Source: Methylobacterium sp. (lineage in GTDB: Bacteria > Pseudomonadota > Alphaproteobacteria > Rhizobiales > Beijerinckiaceae). From it: a stretch of 64,000 nt of DNA. Shown here piece by piece: positions 1-9,076 of this stretch; within the stretch, counting starts at the first letter, position 1, and the number at the start of each line of letters is the position of its first letter. The position numbers and the translations under genes were made by a program. The notes under the pieces were generated by a model. The model was not told the origin of the DNA. It saw only the letters and a list, made by a program, of their open reading frames with translations, and ran no database searches. The stretch covers positions 124,001 to 188,000 of the forward strand of contig NZ_JAIETD010000028.1 in NCBI RefSeq assembly GCF_019745455.1, in the 5' to 3' direction.

Positions 1-2
1 AC

Positions 3-71
3 CTCGTCGCCAGGGACGGCTTCTCCGAGGCGCGCGAGAATTTGAGAGGAACAAGGGGGACCCAGCCTTAA
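3..71 (+). CDS. Possible C-terminal end of a truncated gene
   Basis: One forward frame is open from the window edge to a TAA at 69-71 and encodes about 22 residues (starting LVARDGFSEAR). The other two forward frames also stop soon after, so this is only a guess that an upstream gene ends here. The DNA after it turns AT-richer, as expected for an intergenic promoter region before the gene at 239. The product cannot be identified from this fragment. Confidence 0.25.
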   Translation, partial: LVARDGFSEARENLRGTRGTQP

Positions 72-238
72 CGGCTCCCGCACCCTGAATCCGCGAATTC
101 TCAACAGATCTCGCTTCCGTAGCGAGCGCTAAGCAATTTTACGTTCTTGTGTCGGTCGTGAGGCCACTTCATAGATGAAGATACGTACGATGTGAATCTC
201 GTATTGAATAACAACTTCTGCGTTTTGGGGCGCCGGAC

Positions 239-1471
239 GTGATTGAGACGACAAGAGAGAACACTCTCGCGCCAGACCGTCATGCCGGAGCGAAGTTGTT
301 GAATTCGTTTACCCAGACGACGCAACGGCGCCTGCGAGCGCGGGTCCGGTTCGACTGGGCGGACATCCGGTCGGATTGGCCATGTCTCGCCGATCTCGGG
401 CAAAGCGTCGACGGATACGCATTCCAGACGCGGGAATGGATCGATGCGTGGTCGTCGACGCTCGGGCAGGACAGCCGCAGGAAGCCGGTTTTCGTCACCC
501 TCGGCGATGAAGGCGGGGAACGGATCTTCATGCCGTTCGCCGTGAGGCGATGGCTGGGGCTCCGTGTGCTCGAGGGCCTGGGCGATGGCACGGTCGATTA
601 CCACGCACCGCTGGTGGCGCGTGGCACTGCATTCGGTCCGGCGGAGGTCAAAGAGCTCTGGGCTGCCCTGGCCGGCATAGCCGAGAGCCCCGACGTCGTC
701 CATCTCGCCAAGCTCGCGACCAGCCTGGCAGACGGGCCCAATCCCCTGCTGACGAGGAACGCTCGCCCGTACCCGATGTCCGGTCATGTCGCCCGGCTGG
801 ACGGGGGCTGGGCCGATTGGTTCGATCGCCGCTTCGGTCGCGAGACCCAGAAAACCCTCGCACGCAAGCGGCGCAAGCTCGAAGAGCTCGGACCTGTCGA
901 GACCCGTTATGCCCGGGACAACGGCGAGGCGCTGGGTTGGCTGGAGGCTCTCATCGCCGACAAGGCTGCGCAGATGGAAGGGCGCCAATCCGATAACGGA
1001 CTTGCCGCTCCGCAGATGGCCGACTTCTACAGGGTCATGACGCGCCATGATTCTCAGTCGGCCCATGTGAAGGTGTATGCTCTCACCGTCGACGGGTCTC
1101 CGGTCGCCCTTCAGTGGGGTATCGTCGCGGGCGGCCGCTTCACGAACCTGCTGACGAGTTACAAGTCAGGCGAGTGGACGCGCTTCTCGCCCGGCCTCCT
1201 CATGTTCCGTCACCTCTTCGAAGACTGCTTCGCCAAGGGTCTGAGGGCTTTCGATTTCGGCCTCGGAGACGAGAGCTACAAGCTGCGCTTCTGTGACGGG
1301 CCTCCGGTCGCGCTTTGCAGCGTCGTCCGCGCTCGCTCGATCGGCGGTCTGGGTTACGCAGCGACGCAATCGGCACGCTACCGCCTCCGGAACAATTCGT
1401 CCGCGCGGCGCCTTCGGCAAACTCTGCGCGTCCTCACGCAGCGCAACGAGGCCGCTCCGGCCTTGAGCTAG
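239..1471 (+). CDS. CelD/BcsL-like GNAT-fold acetyltransferase
   Basis: A 410-residue protein with a GTG start. The overall pattern fits the CelD/BcsL (FemAB-like) acetyltransferase family: an early 'F.T.eWi.aw' segment (FQTREWIDAW, about residues 62-71), a central Arg/Lys-rich helix (KTLARKRRKLEELG) and a C-terminal 'FDFGLGDESYKLRF' block typical of the second GNAT half. Family members acylate or modify cell-surface polysaccharides, or transfer amino acids, in the cytoplasm. It converges on a flippase gene, which supports a role in exopolysaccharide or O-antigen assembly. There is no signal peptide or membrane segment. The family call is fairly firm; the substrate is unknown. The AT-richer 168 bp upstream probably carries the promoter. 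Confidence 0.75.
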   Translation: MIETTRENTLAPDRHAGAKLLNSFTQTTQRRLRARVRFDWADIRSDWPCLADLGQSVDGYAFQTREWIDAWSSTLGQDSRRKPVFVTLGDEGGERIFMPFAVRRWLGLRVLEGLGDGTVDYHAPLVARGTAFGPAEVKELWAALAGIAESPDVVHLAKLATSLADGPNPLLTRNARPYPMSGHVARLDGGWADWFDRRFGRETQKTLARKRRKLEELGPVETRYARDNGEALGWLEALIADKAAQMEGRQSDNGLAAPQMADFYRVMTRHDSQSAHVKVYALTVDGSPVALQWGIVAGGRFTNLLTSYKSGEWTRFSPGLLMFRHLFEDCFAKGLRAFDFGLGDESYKLRFCDGPPVALCSVVRARSIGGLGYAATQSARYRLRNNSSARRLRQTLRVLTQRNEAAPALS

Positions 1472-1510
1472 GCCACGCTTCGCCGACGGCGCCTACGACG
1501 GAAGTCAGAC

Positions 1511-2917
1511 CTAAGCAGCCTGGCGGATCTGCGGCCAATGCTGCCTGAACAGCAGAGCCATGGCGAGGATGTAGAGACCGCCCCCCGCAGCGACGTCGAC
1601 GGCGAGGCCGAGGCGGCCCGGAAAGCTTGGCGCGAGCGTGACGACCGCCGCCATCAGACACGTGGCCAACATGATCTTGCCGATCGGCAAAAGCGGTAAC
1701 CGCAGCCCCTCCCGGTAAGCGCACCACCCGCAGAGCGCGAGGGCGACGACGTTGGCGGCGAGGCACCCGAGGCATGCGCCGAGGAAGCCGCCATGGACCA
1801 GGCCGAACCAGCAGCCCGCCACGGTCAGCGTCAGCTCCACGAGGTCGACGTACAGAATGACCCGCGGCCGCTCGCAGAGCAGGAAGACCTGATCGATCGT
1901 ATGGAGGCGGACATTGTGTATCGCTGCGGCAAGGGTCGCCACCGGCAGGACGATCAGCGTCGCCGTATGGAATTGGGCACCGATCAACATCTCGACGATG
2001 GCCGGTGTCAGGCAAAGAATGCCAGCCGCTCCGGGCACCACGATGGCCAGCAGGAGGACGCTGTTGCGCGCGACTTGCGCGTAGGCGGCTTCTTTCCCCG
2101 ACCGTACCATCTGATCGACCGCGATCGGGAAAGCAGCCGCGGTGACGAGCATCGCCACGACCGACATCAGCCGGTGTCCGAGGCTCCAGCCGACGGAGAT
2201 GAGACCGACCGCCTCGGCCCCCTCGACCTCCTCGACGATGAGCCGGATCCCATTCACGACCGCCCAGCCGACCGCACTGCTGGCGATCAGGGGCAGGCTG
2301 AAGATCAGGGCCTGTTTCAGGTTCGAACGGTCGAGAAGAAGGCGATGCGATGGGATGAGGGCGCGCCAGAGGAACGGGAGCACGACGATCTGAGCGAGAG
2401 CCAGACCTGCCAACGCCGCGGCCGCACTGGGATAGGTCCAGACGACGGCGGTCCCCAAGCCTAGGCCGATCACCGGGCCCACCGTCTGAGCGACGGTGTA
2501 GATCGCGATCGCCTGGATCGACCGCGCGCGCTCGGCCATGTGCGTCGTGAGGCTACGGCTGATCGTGAAGGCCACGGCTGCGGCGACGAGATCGGGGGTC
2601 AGCGGGAGACTGCTCGCCGCCAGCACGATCCATGTCACGACCACCTGTAGGATCGAGCTTGCCAGGAGGACGGCGTTCTCGTGCGCGCCCTGGCGCTCCT
2701 GCATATCCGGCGTGAAGGTCGCGGCGTAGCGGAGTATGTAGCTCGACCACCACCCCAAGCAGAGGCGCGATATCAGCTCCTGAAGCGCCATGATCAGCGC
2801 GACGGTCCCGTAGGCAGCCGGAGGGAGGAAATGCGTCCAGACGACCACCGCGACGAACTGGGACAGGGGTCCGATCAGCTGTGCAGGCAGGTAGCGGAGC
2901 GTACGGGATAGAAGCAA
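1511..2917 (-). CDS. Polysaccharide flippase (Wzx/MOP superfamily)
   Basis: A 468-residue, strongly hydrophobic protein with about 12-14 predicted membrane segments spread over its whole length. It begins with a short basic stretch (SRTLRYLPAQL) as usual for MOP-superfamily oligosaccharide flippases. These proteins move lipid-linked oligosaccharide repeat units across the inner membrane. The start is TTG at 2915-2917, preceded by a GAGG motif about 10 nt upstream; no better in-frame start is seen. It converges on the CelD-like acetyltransferase gene with 39 bp between them. The family call rests on topology and general resemblance; the exact glycan cannot be read from the sequence. Confidence 0.75.
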   Translation of the reverse strand: MLLSRTLRYLPAQLIGPLSQFVAVVVWTHFLPPAAYGTVALIMALQELISRLCLGWWSSYILRYAATFTPDMQERQGAHENAVLLASSILQVVVTWIVLAASSLPLTPDLVAAAVAFTISRSLTTHMAERARSIQAIAIYTVAQTVGPVIGLGLGTAVVWTYPSAAAALAGLALAQIVVLPFLWRALIPSHRLLLDRSNLKQALIFSLPLIASSAVGWAVVNGIRLIVEEVEGAEAVGLISVGWSLGHRLMSVVAMLVTAAAFPIAVDQMVRSGKEAAYAQVARNSVLLLAIVVPGAAGILCLTPAIVEMLIGAQFHTATLIVLPVATLAAAIHNVRLHTIDQVFLLCERPRVILYVDLVELTLTVAGCWFGLVHGGFLGACLGCLAANVVALALCGWCAYREGLRLPLLPIGKIMLATCLMAAVVTLAPSFPGRLGLAVDVAAGGGLYILAMALLFRQHWPQIRQAA

Positions 2918-3362
2918 AACAGCCTCGACTTGGGATGCGACCGCCCGGTCTATCCGTCGTTAGCGCGCCGCACTGCCGCTTGTGCAGCACTGGCGTGCTC
3001 GCAATCCCACCTCCGGCGACCCGCCGACGCTAGAGCATAAATCATTTCGGATTTCTCTTCGTTTCGCGACGTCGCGGGAGACATCTGGCCGCGACGATCG
3101 GCTTGCAAAGGGCTTGCAAAGCCTTGGCCCGATCCACCGCAGTTCCAGGCGATGTGGGCCATTCAGGCTCCGATACGGTATCTCGACGGGATGGCGCCTC
3201 GATGAGCTTCGCACAGTGTCGCTCCATCCACCATCGTCGCCCGAGATCATACGACTGAGGATGCGTGCCATGGGGGGCGCGGCTCCCACGCTCGGTCGCC
3301 CTTGACCCGATCGGGCGGATCGAGCCGTACCCTGAGCGTTCGAGCGCCGATAGCTCCGCAAG
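2918..3362. other. Intergenic stretch between flippase and dGTPase genes
   Basis: This 445-bp gap lies between the flippase start and the dGTPase stop. It contains a short direct repeat, gcttgcaaag, twice near 3101-3120, and an AT-richer patch near 3038-3060. Open frames here (for example 2982-3305 plus strand) give Arg/Ser-rich nonsense with no recognisable domain. No convincing terminator hairpin or RNA gene was found. Confidence 0.4.
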
Positions 3363-4643
3363 TTACCCCTCGGCCAGCGGCAATCCCCGCACCGGCCCGG
3401 TCCAGTGCAAGTCGGGCGTCGTCGCGAACAACTGCCGGTGGGCCAGCACCGCATAGGTGTCGGTCATGCCGGCAATGTAGTCGGCGACGCGCCTCGCGAG
3501 GCGGCTCGGGGAGTCGTCGAGACCGGTTCGCCATTCCTCAGGCATCGCGGCGGGGTCGGCCGTGAAGGTGCGGAACAGGTCGGCGACGATGATGTCGGCC
3601 TTGGCGCGTACGCTCAGCACGCCGGGATGGCGGTACATTCTGGCGAACAGGAAGGTCTTGATCTCGGCATCCGCCTCCACGATCGCCGGGGAGAACGCCA
3701 CCATCGGCTCGCCCGCCCGGCGAATATCCTCCACCGAGCGGGGCGCCAGGGCCTCGATCCGGCGGCGGCTCTCGGCAATCACGTCCTCGACGAAGCGGGT
3801 GATGACGCGCCGGGCGAGCTCGTGGATTTTTCGCGATGGCTCGAGGTTCGGATAGAGCGTGTCGATCTCGCCGAGGAGGCCGGCCAGGAACGGCACGGCA
3901 GTGAGATCGTCCAGGTCGAACAGGCCTGCCCGCAGGCCGTCGTCGAGGTCGTGAGAATCGTAGGCGATGTCGTCGGCGATGGCGGCGGCCTGCGCCTCGG
4001 GCCCGGCGAAGCGCGACAGGTCGAGATCGTTCACCGCATTGTAGTCGAGGATCGCGGCCGGGATGCCGCGCGCGGTCCAGCGCGCCGTCGGCCGCCCTTC
4101 GGGGTCGAGGAGGGGGCCGTTGTGCTTGACGAGGCCTTCGAGCGTCTCCCAGGCGAGGTTGAGACCGTCGAAGCCGGCATAGCGCCGCTCCAGCCGCGTC
4201 ACGATGCGAAGGGCCTGGGCGTTGTGGTCGAAGCCGCCATGATCGGCCATCAAGGCATCGAGCGCATCCTCGCCGGTGTGTCCGAAGCAGGTGTGGCCGA
4301 GGTCGTGGCTGAGTGCGAGCGCCTCGGCGAGGTCCTCGTCGAGTCCGAGCGCCCGGGCGAGCGCCCGGCCGATCTGGCTCACCTCCAGGGTATGGGTGAG
4401 CCGGGTGCGGTAATGGTCGCCCTCGTGATGCACGAAGACCTGGGTCTTGTGCTTGAGGCGCCGGAACGCGCTCGAATGGATGATGCGGTCGCGGTCGCGC
4501 TGGAAGTCACTGCGCGTCGGCGAAGACGGCTCGCGGATCAGCCGGCCCCGCGTCGCGGCCGGGTCGGTCGCGTAGGGCGCCCGCCAGCGTTCGCCGTTCT
4601 GCCGCACGTCGCGTTCCTCATCCTGTCGGTTCCGTGCATCCAC
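3363..4643 (-). CDS. dgt: dGTP triphosphohydrolase-like protein (HD domain)
   Basis: A 426-residue HD-superfamily dNTPase that hydrolyses dGTP or other dNTPs to the nucleoside and triphosphate and helps set nucleotide pools in the cytoplasm. The signature [20 protein letters not shown] is at about residues 47-66. Metal ligands are His84 (in LTHTLEV), His113-Asp114 (in [15 protein letters not shown]) and a later Asp in the [10 protein letters not shown] stretch. Length fits the bacterial dGTPase-like type 2 group. The start given is GTG at 4643; a GTG at 4607 with a GAGGAAC motif upstream is a good alternative. It is divergent from the Fe-S carrier gene with a 100-bp shared promoter region. 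The pairing is often seen in alphaproteobacteria. Confidence 0.9.
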   Translation of the reverse strand: MDARNRQDEERDVRQNGERWRAPYATDPAATRGRLIREPSSPTRSDFQRDRDRIIHSSAFRRLKHKTQVFVHHEGDHYRTRLTHTLEVSQIGRALARALGLDEDLAEALALSHDLGHTCFGHTGEDALDALMADHGGFDHNAQALRIVTRLERRYAGFDGLNLAWETLEGLVKHNGPLLDPEGRPTARWTARGIPAAILDYNAVNDLDLSRFAGPEAQAAAIADDIAYDSHDLDDGLRAGLFDLDDLTAVPFLAGLLGEIDTLYPNLEPSRKIHELARRVITRFVEDVIAESRRRIEALAPRSVEDIRRAGEPMVAFSPAIVEADAEIKTFLFARMYRHPGVLSVRAKADIIVADLFRTFTADPAAMPEEWRTGLDDSPSRLARRVADYIAGMTDTYAVLAHRQLFATTPDLHWTGPVRGLPLAEG

Positions 4644-4743
4644 CGCGTTGCGGCGGCTGCCCGCGCCTCATATCTTGTGTGCGGCGCATTCCACGGCAAT
4701 CGCCGATGGCGCTGCGCCCGAAGCGACGGACCGGAACCCGAGC

Positions 4744-5076
4744 ATGACGAGCCCTGAGATCACCCTCACTCCTCGCGCGGCCAAGCGCATCAACGAGATC
4801 ATGGGCGCCGAACCGCCCGGCGCCTCCCTGCGCATCAGCGTCAATGGCGGCGGCTGCTCGGGCTTTTCCTACGCCTTCGACGTCGAGCGCAACCGTGCCG
4901 GCGACGACGTCGCGATCGAGCGCGACGGCGCCACAGTCCTCGTTGACCCGGTCTCGCTCGAATACATGAGCGGGGCGACCATCGACTTCGTCAACGATTT
5001 GATCGGCCAATCCTTCAAGATCGAGAATCCTCAGGCGACGGCCTCCTGCGGCTGCGGCACCTCGTTCTCGCTCTGA
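4744..5076 (+). CDS. erpA: A-type iron-sulfur carrier / insertion protein (ErpA/IscA family)
   Basis: A 110-residue A-type carrier that delivers Fe-S clusters to apo-enzymes. The three conserved cysteines are present: Cys38 in GGGCSGFSY, and Cys102 and Cys104 in the C-terminal SCGCGTSF. Length and ending are typical. The ATG at 4744 was chosen over an upstream in-frame ATG because the family starts at this point (MTSPEITLTPRAAKRI). It would serve the many Fe-S enzymes of this window, such as formate dehydrogenase and the Pao-type oxidoreductase; that link is inference. ErpA and IscA cannot be told apart firmly from sequence alone. Confidence 0.88.
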   Translation: MTSPEITLTPRAAKRINEIMGAEPPGASLRISVNGGGCSGFSYAFDVERNRAGDDVAIERDGATVLVDPVSLEYMSGATIDFVNDLIGQSFKIENPQATASCGCGTSFSL

Positions 5077-5205
5077 GCAGTCCCCTCCCCGCGCGGCGGC
5101 ACGCCGCATGATTGCCTCAGGACCTGAAACGCGGCAGGTATGCCTCGCCATTCGGCCCTCGCGCCTGCCCGCTTCACCGCCCCCGCCAGCGATCCGGAAC
5201 CGACC

Positions 5206-7047
5206 ATGACCCGTTCGAAGGACCGCCCTCTCCTGCTGCGAGCCGCGGGCCTCTCGGTCTGCCTGATCGCCCTCGGCGGAGCCGATCCGGGCAGGGGCGT
5301 CGTGGTGCCGGGCCTGCACGCCCAGGAGGCGGCCTCGGCGGTTCAGGACGTGACCCTGCAGGACGTGATGCTGCCGCTGGGCGGCACCGTCCTGACCGCC
5401 CCGCGCCTCACGGTGAGCGGCACGCGCCTGTCCAAGGACGATCTCGTCACCCTGCTGAAGCCCGGCCCGGGCGCGCCCTGGCCGGCGCGGCTCGCCCGCC
5501 TCGACGCCGCGAGCCTGACGATCCCGGAATTGCGGGTTGCCTATGCCGAGGCCGGGCCCGGCCGCCAGGGCGTGGTGTACCGCGACGTCGTCGCCAAGGA
5601 CGTGAGGGCAGGGCGTATCGCAGAGCTCACCGCCTCCGGCGCCAGCGTCAGCGTCACCGGCGGGCCGAGGACGGGCACCGGCACCTACGGCCGCATCCAG
5701 GCAAGCGATGTCGACCTCGTTGCCCTGGCTCGCCTCTACGGCGAGCCCGGCGACGGCAAGGGCGCGATGCAGCGGATCTACGGCGCGGTGAGCCTCGCCG
5801 ACATCGCCTATGTCGACGATCGCGGCACGGCCCTGAAGATCGCCAAGGTGGAAGGCCGCGACTTCTCCGGCCGCCAGATCCCCTCGACCTGGGCGGGTGC
5901 GACCGACGCCTTTATCGGGATCGACTTCGACAAGACTCCGCTCACCGAGCGCGCACGGCTCAGCGGCATCGCCGCCGACCTCGCGGATGCCGTCTCGGTC
6001 GGCGCGATGGAAGCGACCGGTCTCAGCCTGCAGGAGACGAAGGACCACCCGGTCGACCTCACAGTGGCGCGCCTCGCCTTCGGCGGCACCGGAGCGACAC
6101 TCGAGGAGATCGCCTTCAAGGGAGGCGGCGCGCGGACGCGCATCGGCCGGGTCTCGCTGTCCGGCTTCTCGCTGGCCCCGACCATCGCGGCCCTGCGCAA
6201 GCTCTCGGCCCTGACGACGCCGCCCACCGACGAGGACATGCGCCGGCTCACGCCGCTCATCGGCACGGTGGCGTTCCAGAACGTCGACGTCGACCTGGCG
6301 GCGGACAAAACCAGGGACCCGCTCACAAAGGACCCGCTCACCAGGGATCCGTCGAAGACCGCGGAGACCCTGACCCATGTCGGCCTGCGCGACGCGAGCA
6401 TGAGCTTCGGGCCGCCCCGCGACGGCGTTCCCACCGCCGGCCGACTCAGCGTTTCCGGCCTCACGCTGCCGGCCGCGACCGTGGCGGGCGTACCCGGCCT
6501 CGGCTCCCTCGGCCTCTACGGCTACGGCGACCTCGACCTGAGCGCCGTGGCCGAGACCTCCTGGGACGAGACCGCGCGGGAATTGACGTTCCGCGAGGTC
6601 TCCATCGCCGGCAAGGACATGGGGAGCCTGCGCCTCAACGGCACCATCGGCGGCATCGGCCCGGAGGTGTTCGATCCGAACTCGGCGGTCTCCGCCTACG
6701 CCATGCTCTCGGCCACCGCCAAGGCCCTCGACCTCACCATTGAAAACACGGGGCTGTTCGAGCGCTTCATCACGGCACAGGCGAAGGTGCTGAGCCTCAA
6801 GCCCGAGGAACTCACCCAGGAATACGCCACGGCGAGCGCGTACGGCGTCCCGGCGATCCTCGGCAACTCGGCGGCCGCCAAGGCGATCGGCGCGGCCATG
6901 GCCCAGTTCGTGGCCAAGCCCGGCCGCCTGTTCCTCAGCGCCCGCCCGAAGAATGGCGGCACGGGCCTCGGCGTCATCGATTTCAGCGCCGCCCCGAGCC
7001 CTGGCGCGGTGCTCGATCGGCTCGACGTCACCGCCAAGGCGAACTGA
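5206..7047 (+). CDS. Secreted protein of unknown function
   Basis: From the ATG at 5206 the product is 613 residues. It starts with a basic N-terminus (TRSKDRPLLLR) and a hydrophobic stretch that looks like a Sec signal peptide. The rest is hydrophilic with many alternating beta-like segments and few cysteines, suggesting a periplasmic beta-rich protein. I recognise no domain. Around residues 362-378 it has an imperfect repeat of the unit (R/K)DPLT (RDPLTKDPLTRDP), which could be a flexible linker that expands by slippage. A longer in-frame ATG at 5140 would hide the signal sequence and is less likely. The stop codon lies inside a strong hairpin. It is probably monocistronic. Confidence 0.7.
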   Translation: MTRSKDRPLLLRAAGLSVCLIALGGADPGRGVVVPGLHAQEAASAVQDVTLQDVMLPLGGTVLTAPRLTVSGTRLSKDDLVTLLKPGPGAPWPARLARLDAASLTIPELRVAYAEAGPGRQGVVYRDVVAKDVRAGRIAELTASGASVSVTGGPRTGTGTYGRIQASDVDLVALARLYGEPGDGKGAMQRIYGAVSLADIAYVDDRGTALKIAKVEGRDFSGRQIPSTWAGATDAFIGIDFDKTPLTERARLSGIAADLADAVSVGAMEATGLSLQETKDHPVDLTVARLAFGGTGATLEEIAFKGGGARTRIGRVSLSGFSLAPTIAALRKLSALTTPPTDEDMRRLTPLIGTVAFQNVDVDLAADKTRDPLTKDPLTRDPSKTAETLTHVGLRDASMSFGPPRDGVPTAGRLSVSGLTLPAATVAGVPGLGSLGLYGYGDLDLSAVAETSWDETARELTFREVSIAGKDMGSLRLNGTIGGIGPEVFDPNSAVSAYAMLSATAKALDLTIENTGLFERFITAQAKVLSLKPEELTQEYATASAYGVPAILGNSAAAKAIGAAMAQFVAKPGRLFLSARPKNGGTGLGVIDFSAAPSPGAVLDRLDVTAKAN

Positions 7048-7085
7048 TACGGTCCCCGCTCGAATCAAAGCGGGGACCGTATCAG
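7044..7085 (+). terminator. Hairpin terminator overlapping the stop codon
   Basis: A perfect 17-bp inverted repeat (ctgatacggtccccgct, 7044-7060, and its complement, 7069-7085) flanks an 8-nt loop. The TGA of the upstream secreted-protein gene (7045-7047) is in the left arm. There is no T-run on either side, so it may act as a bidirectional hairpin between this gene and the convergent RNase D gene, rather than as a classical intrinsic terminator. Confidence 0.6.
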
Positions 7086-7162
7086 GCAAGGCCGCGCGCC
7101 GCTTGAGCGAAGCCCAAATCCGCCATCCCGAAGGGATCGACCGGATTTGGTATGAGGACTGC

Positions 7163-8317
7163 CTACGGCAGCTCCCGCACCACGACCCGCCCGCGCTCGG
7201 CCGAGAGCGCCATCCGTCCGGCTTTCAGCGCCAGGGCCTTCTCGCCGAACAGCGTCCGGCGCCAGCCGGCGAGGACGGGCACGTCGGCCTCGTCGTCCTC
7301 GGCCAGGGCTTCGAGGTCGTCGACGGTGGCGACGATCTTGGGCGCCACCCGCTCTGCCTCGCAGACCGCCTTGAGCAGCACCTTGAGCAGTTCCACCAGG
7401 GCGCCGTTGCCGCCGCGGCCGCGGGCGCGCTCGGCCGGAATCTGAATATCGGAAGGGTCGCGGGCAAAGCCTCGCTCCACCGCCGCGAGGATCTCGGTGC
7501 CGGTGCGCGAACGCTCGAAGCCGGCCGGAATCGAGCGCAGGCGCCCCAGTGCCTCGACGCTGCGCGGGGCCGAGGTCGCCACGTCGATCACCGCCTCGTC
7601 CTTGAGGATGCGTCCGCGCGGCACGTTGCGGCTCTGCGCCTCGCGCTCGCGCCAGGCCGCCACCTCCATGAGCACCGCGATTTCCCGCGGCTTGCGCATC
7701 CGCCCGGCGAGGCGGCGCCAGGCGAGGGCCGGGTCGGCCTGATAGGTCTCCGGCGAGGTGAGGACGCTCATCTCCTCGTCGAGCCATTCGCCGCGATCGG
7801 TGGAGAGGAGCTGGCCCGCCAGCACCTCGTAGATCGTGACGAGATGGGTGACGTCGGACAGCGCGTAGGTGAGCTGCGCCTCGGAGAGCGGCCGGCGAGA
7901 CCAGTCGGTGAAGCGGGAGGACTTGTCGATCTTCGCCTTGGCGACATCGTTGACGAGTTGCTCGTAGGAGACCGAGTCGCCGTAACCGCAGACCATGGCG
8001 GCGACCTGGGTATCGAAGAACGGCTGCGGCAGCAGCCCGCCGAGCATCCAGATGATCTCGAGATCCTGCCGGGCCGAGTGGAACACCTTGACGACGCCCT
8101 CGTCGGCCATCAGGGCGAAGAACGGCGCGAGGTCGATCTCGGATGAGAGCGGATCGACCAGCACCCCTCCCCCATCCGGACCAGCCATCTGGATGAGGCA
8201 GAGCTTCGGGTAATAGGTCGTCTCGCGCATGAACTCCGTGTCGACGGTGACGAAGGAGTGGGTCGCGAAGCGGGCGCAAGCCTCCGCGAGGGCCGGCGTG
8301 GTGGCGATGAGTTCCAT
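7163..8317 (-). CDS. rnd: Ribonuclease D
   Basis: A 384-residue 3'-5' exoribonuclease that trims tRNA precursors and other small RNAs. The DEDD catalytic residues are visible: Asp26 and Glu28 in VDTEF, an Asp in HSARQDLE, and an Asp with the Tyr of motif III in YALSDVTHL. An HRDC-type helical domain follows in the second half (around [16 protein letters not shown]). Length is typical for RNase D. The ATG at 8317 fits the family start ([10 protein letters not shown]). The WYL-like gene lies upstream on the same strand, 191 bp away, so co-transcription is possible but unproven. Confidence 0.95.
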   Translation of the reverse strand: MELIATTPALAEACARFATHSFVTVDTEFMRETTYYPKLCLIQMAGPDGGGVLVDPLSSEIDLAPFFALMADEGVVKVFHSARQDLEIIWMLGGLLPQPFFDTQVAAMVCGYGDSVSYEQLVNDVAKAKIDKSSRFTDWSRRPLSEAQLTYALSDVTHLVTIYEVLAGQLLSTDRGEWLDEEMSVLTSPETYQADPALAWRRLAGRMRKPREIAVLMEVAAWREREAQSRNVPRGRILKDEAVIDVATSAPRSVEALGRLRSIPAGFERSRTGTEILAAVERGFARDPSDIQIPAERARGRGGNGALVELLKVLLKAVCEAERVAPKIVATVDDLEALAEDDEADVPVLAGWRRTLFGEKALALKAGRMALSAERGRVVVRELP

Positions 8318-8508
8318 GAGGATCGGCTATATCGAAGGTTCTTGCGCCAGGCGAGGCCGAACGGGGCCGCGGCTCTGACAACCGAGGCCAGCAACAATGC
8401 CCGCGAGCGAAGACGACTTGGAAACCCCTCCCGCGCCTCGTCCACACTCTCAGCCTCGAGGCCCTGCGCGCGAGGCTCGCAGGTCAGCTTCCGCTTGGCC
8501 GGTGTGGA

Positions 8509-8973
8509 TCAGGCCGCCGCGGCTGCTCGGGGCCTGACGCGGCGCTGCTCGCGCGAGAGCCTGCGCACGAGGGCCGCCCGCTCGCGCCGTTGCGCCTCGG
8601 CCCGCGCCAGGAGCCAGTCGAGGATGCCGGTCTCGATCCGCTGTCCGTTGGCCGGGTCGGTGAGGCGCCGGACCCGGTCGGCGCGAAATCCGCGATAGCC
8701 GCCGCGCTCGCGGTCGATCCCGCCGAGCAGGGTCCGCCCGGGTCCGAGCTTGAGTTCGCGCGCATCGAGGCGCCGAGTGCTCCAGAGGCCACGGGAATCC
8801 TCGTAGACGATCTCGAAAACGCCCTCGAGGGGAAGCACGCGCCAGGCCCCCTCCTGCCTCTCGACGAAGGCGGGCAAGGCCGCGGACGAGGGCTCTGCGA
8901 GCGTCGCCGCATCCTTCAAGATCTGGAAAAAAGCGTTCGAATCCATGAGCCTGATATGGGGATCGCAGGTCAT
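8509..8973 (-). CDS. Small WYL-like domain protein
   Basis: A 154-residue protein whose middle ([17 protein letters not shown], then [12 protein letters not shown]) resembles the beta-barrel core of WYL domains, which bind ligands or nucleic acid in many bacterial regulators. There is no visible HTH domain, so this would be a WYL-only protein. The C-terminus is an Arg/Ala-rich helix. An ATG at 8946 ([12 protein letters not shown]) is an equally plausible start and would give 145 residues. It is divergent from aspS. The resemblance is moderate and based on pattern only; a simple conserved hypothetical is the alternative. Confidence 0.55.
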   Translation of the reverse strand: MTCDPHIRLMDSNAFFQILKDAATLAEPSSAALPAFVERQEGAWRVLPLEGVFEIVYEDSRGLWSTRRLDARELKLGPGRTLLGGIDRERGGYRGFRADRVRRLTDPANGQRIETGILDWLLARAEAQRRERAALVRRLSREQRRVRPRAAAAA

Positions 8974-9076
8974 TTCCGAAAGGGATTCCGCTCCTCCGAT
9001 CGGCTCGTTTCGACCCCTTGTCTTGACTTCGCCCCCCTCGCGTGAATGGTGCGCCGCTCAATCCCAAGAGCCCGTC

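Noticed and set aside
2982..3305. Plus-strand frame of 107 codons in the intergenic gap
   Set aside because: Arg/Ser/Pro-rich with no motif and no ribosome-binding site.
4618..7089. Minus-strand open frame of 823 codons
   Set aside because: Antisense to the Fe-S carrier and the secreted-protein gene, with low-complexity Arg/Gly/Ala composition and no motifs.
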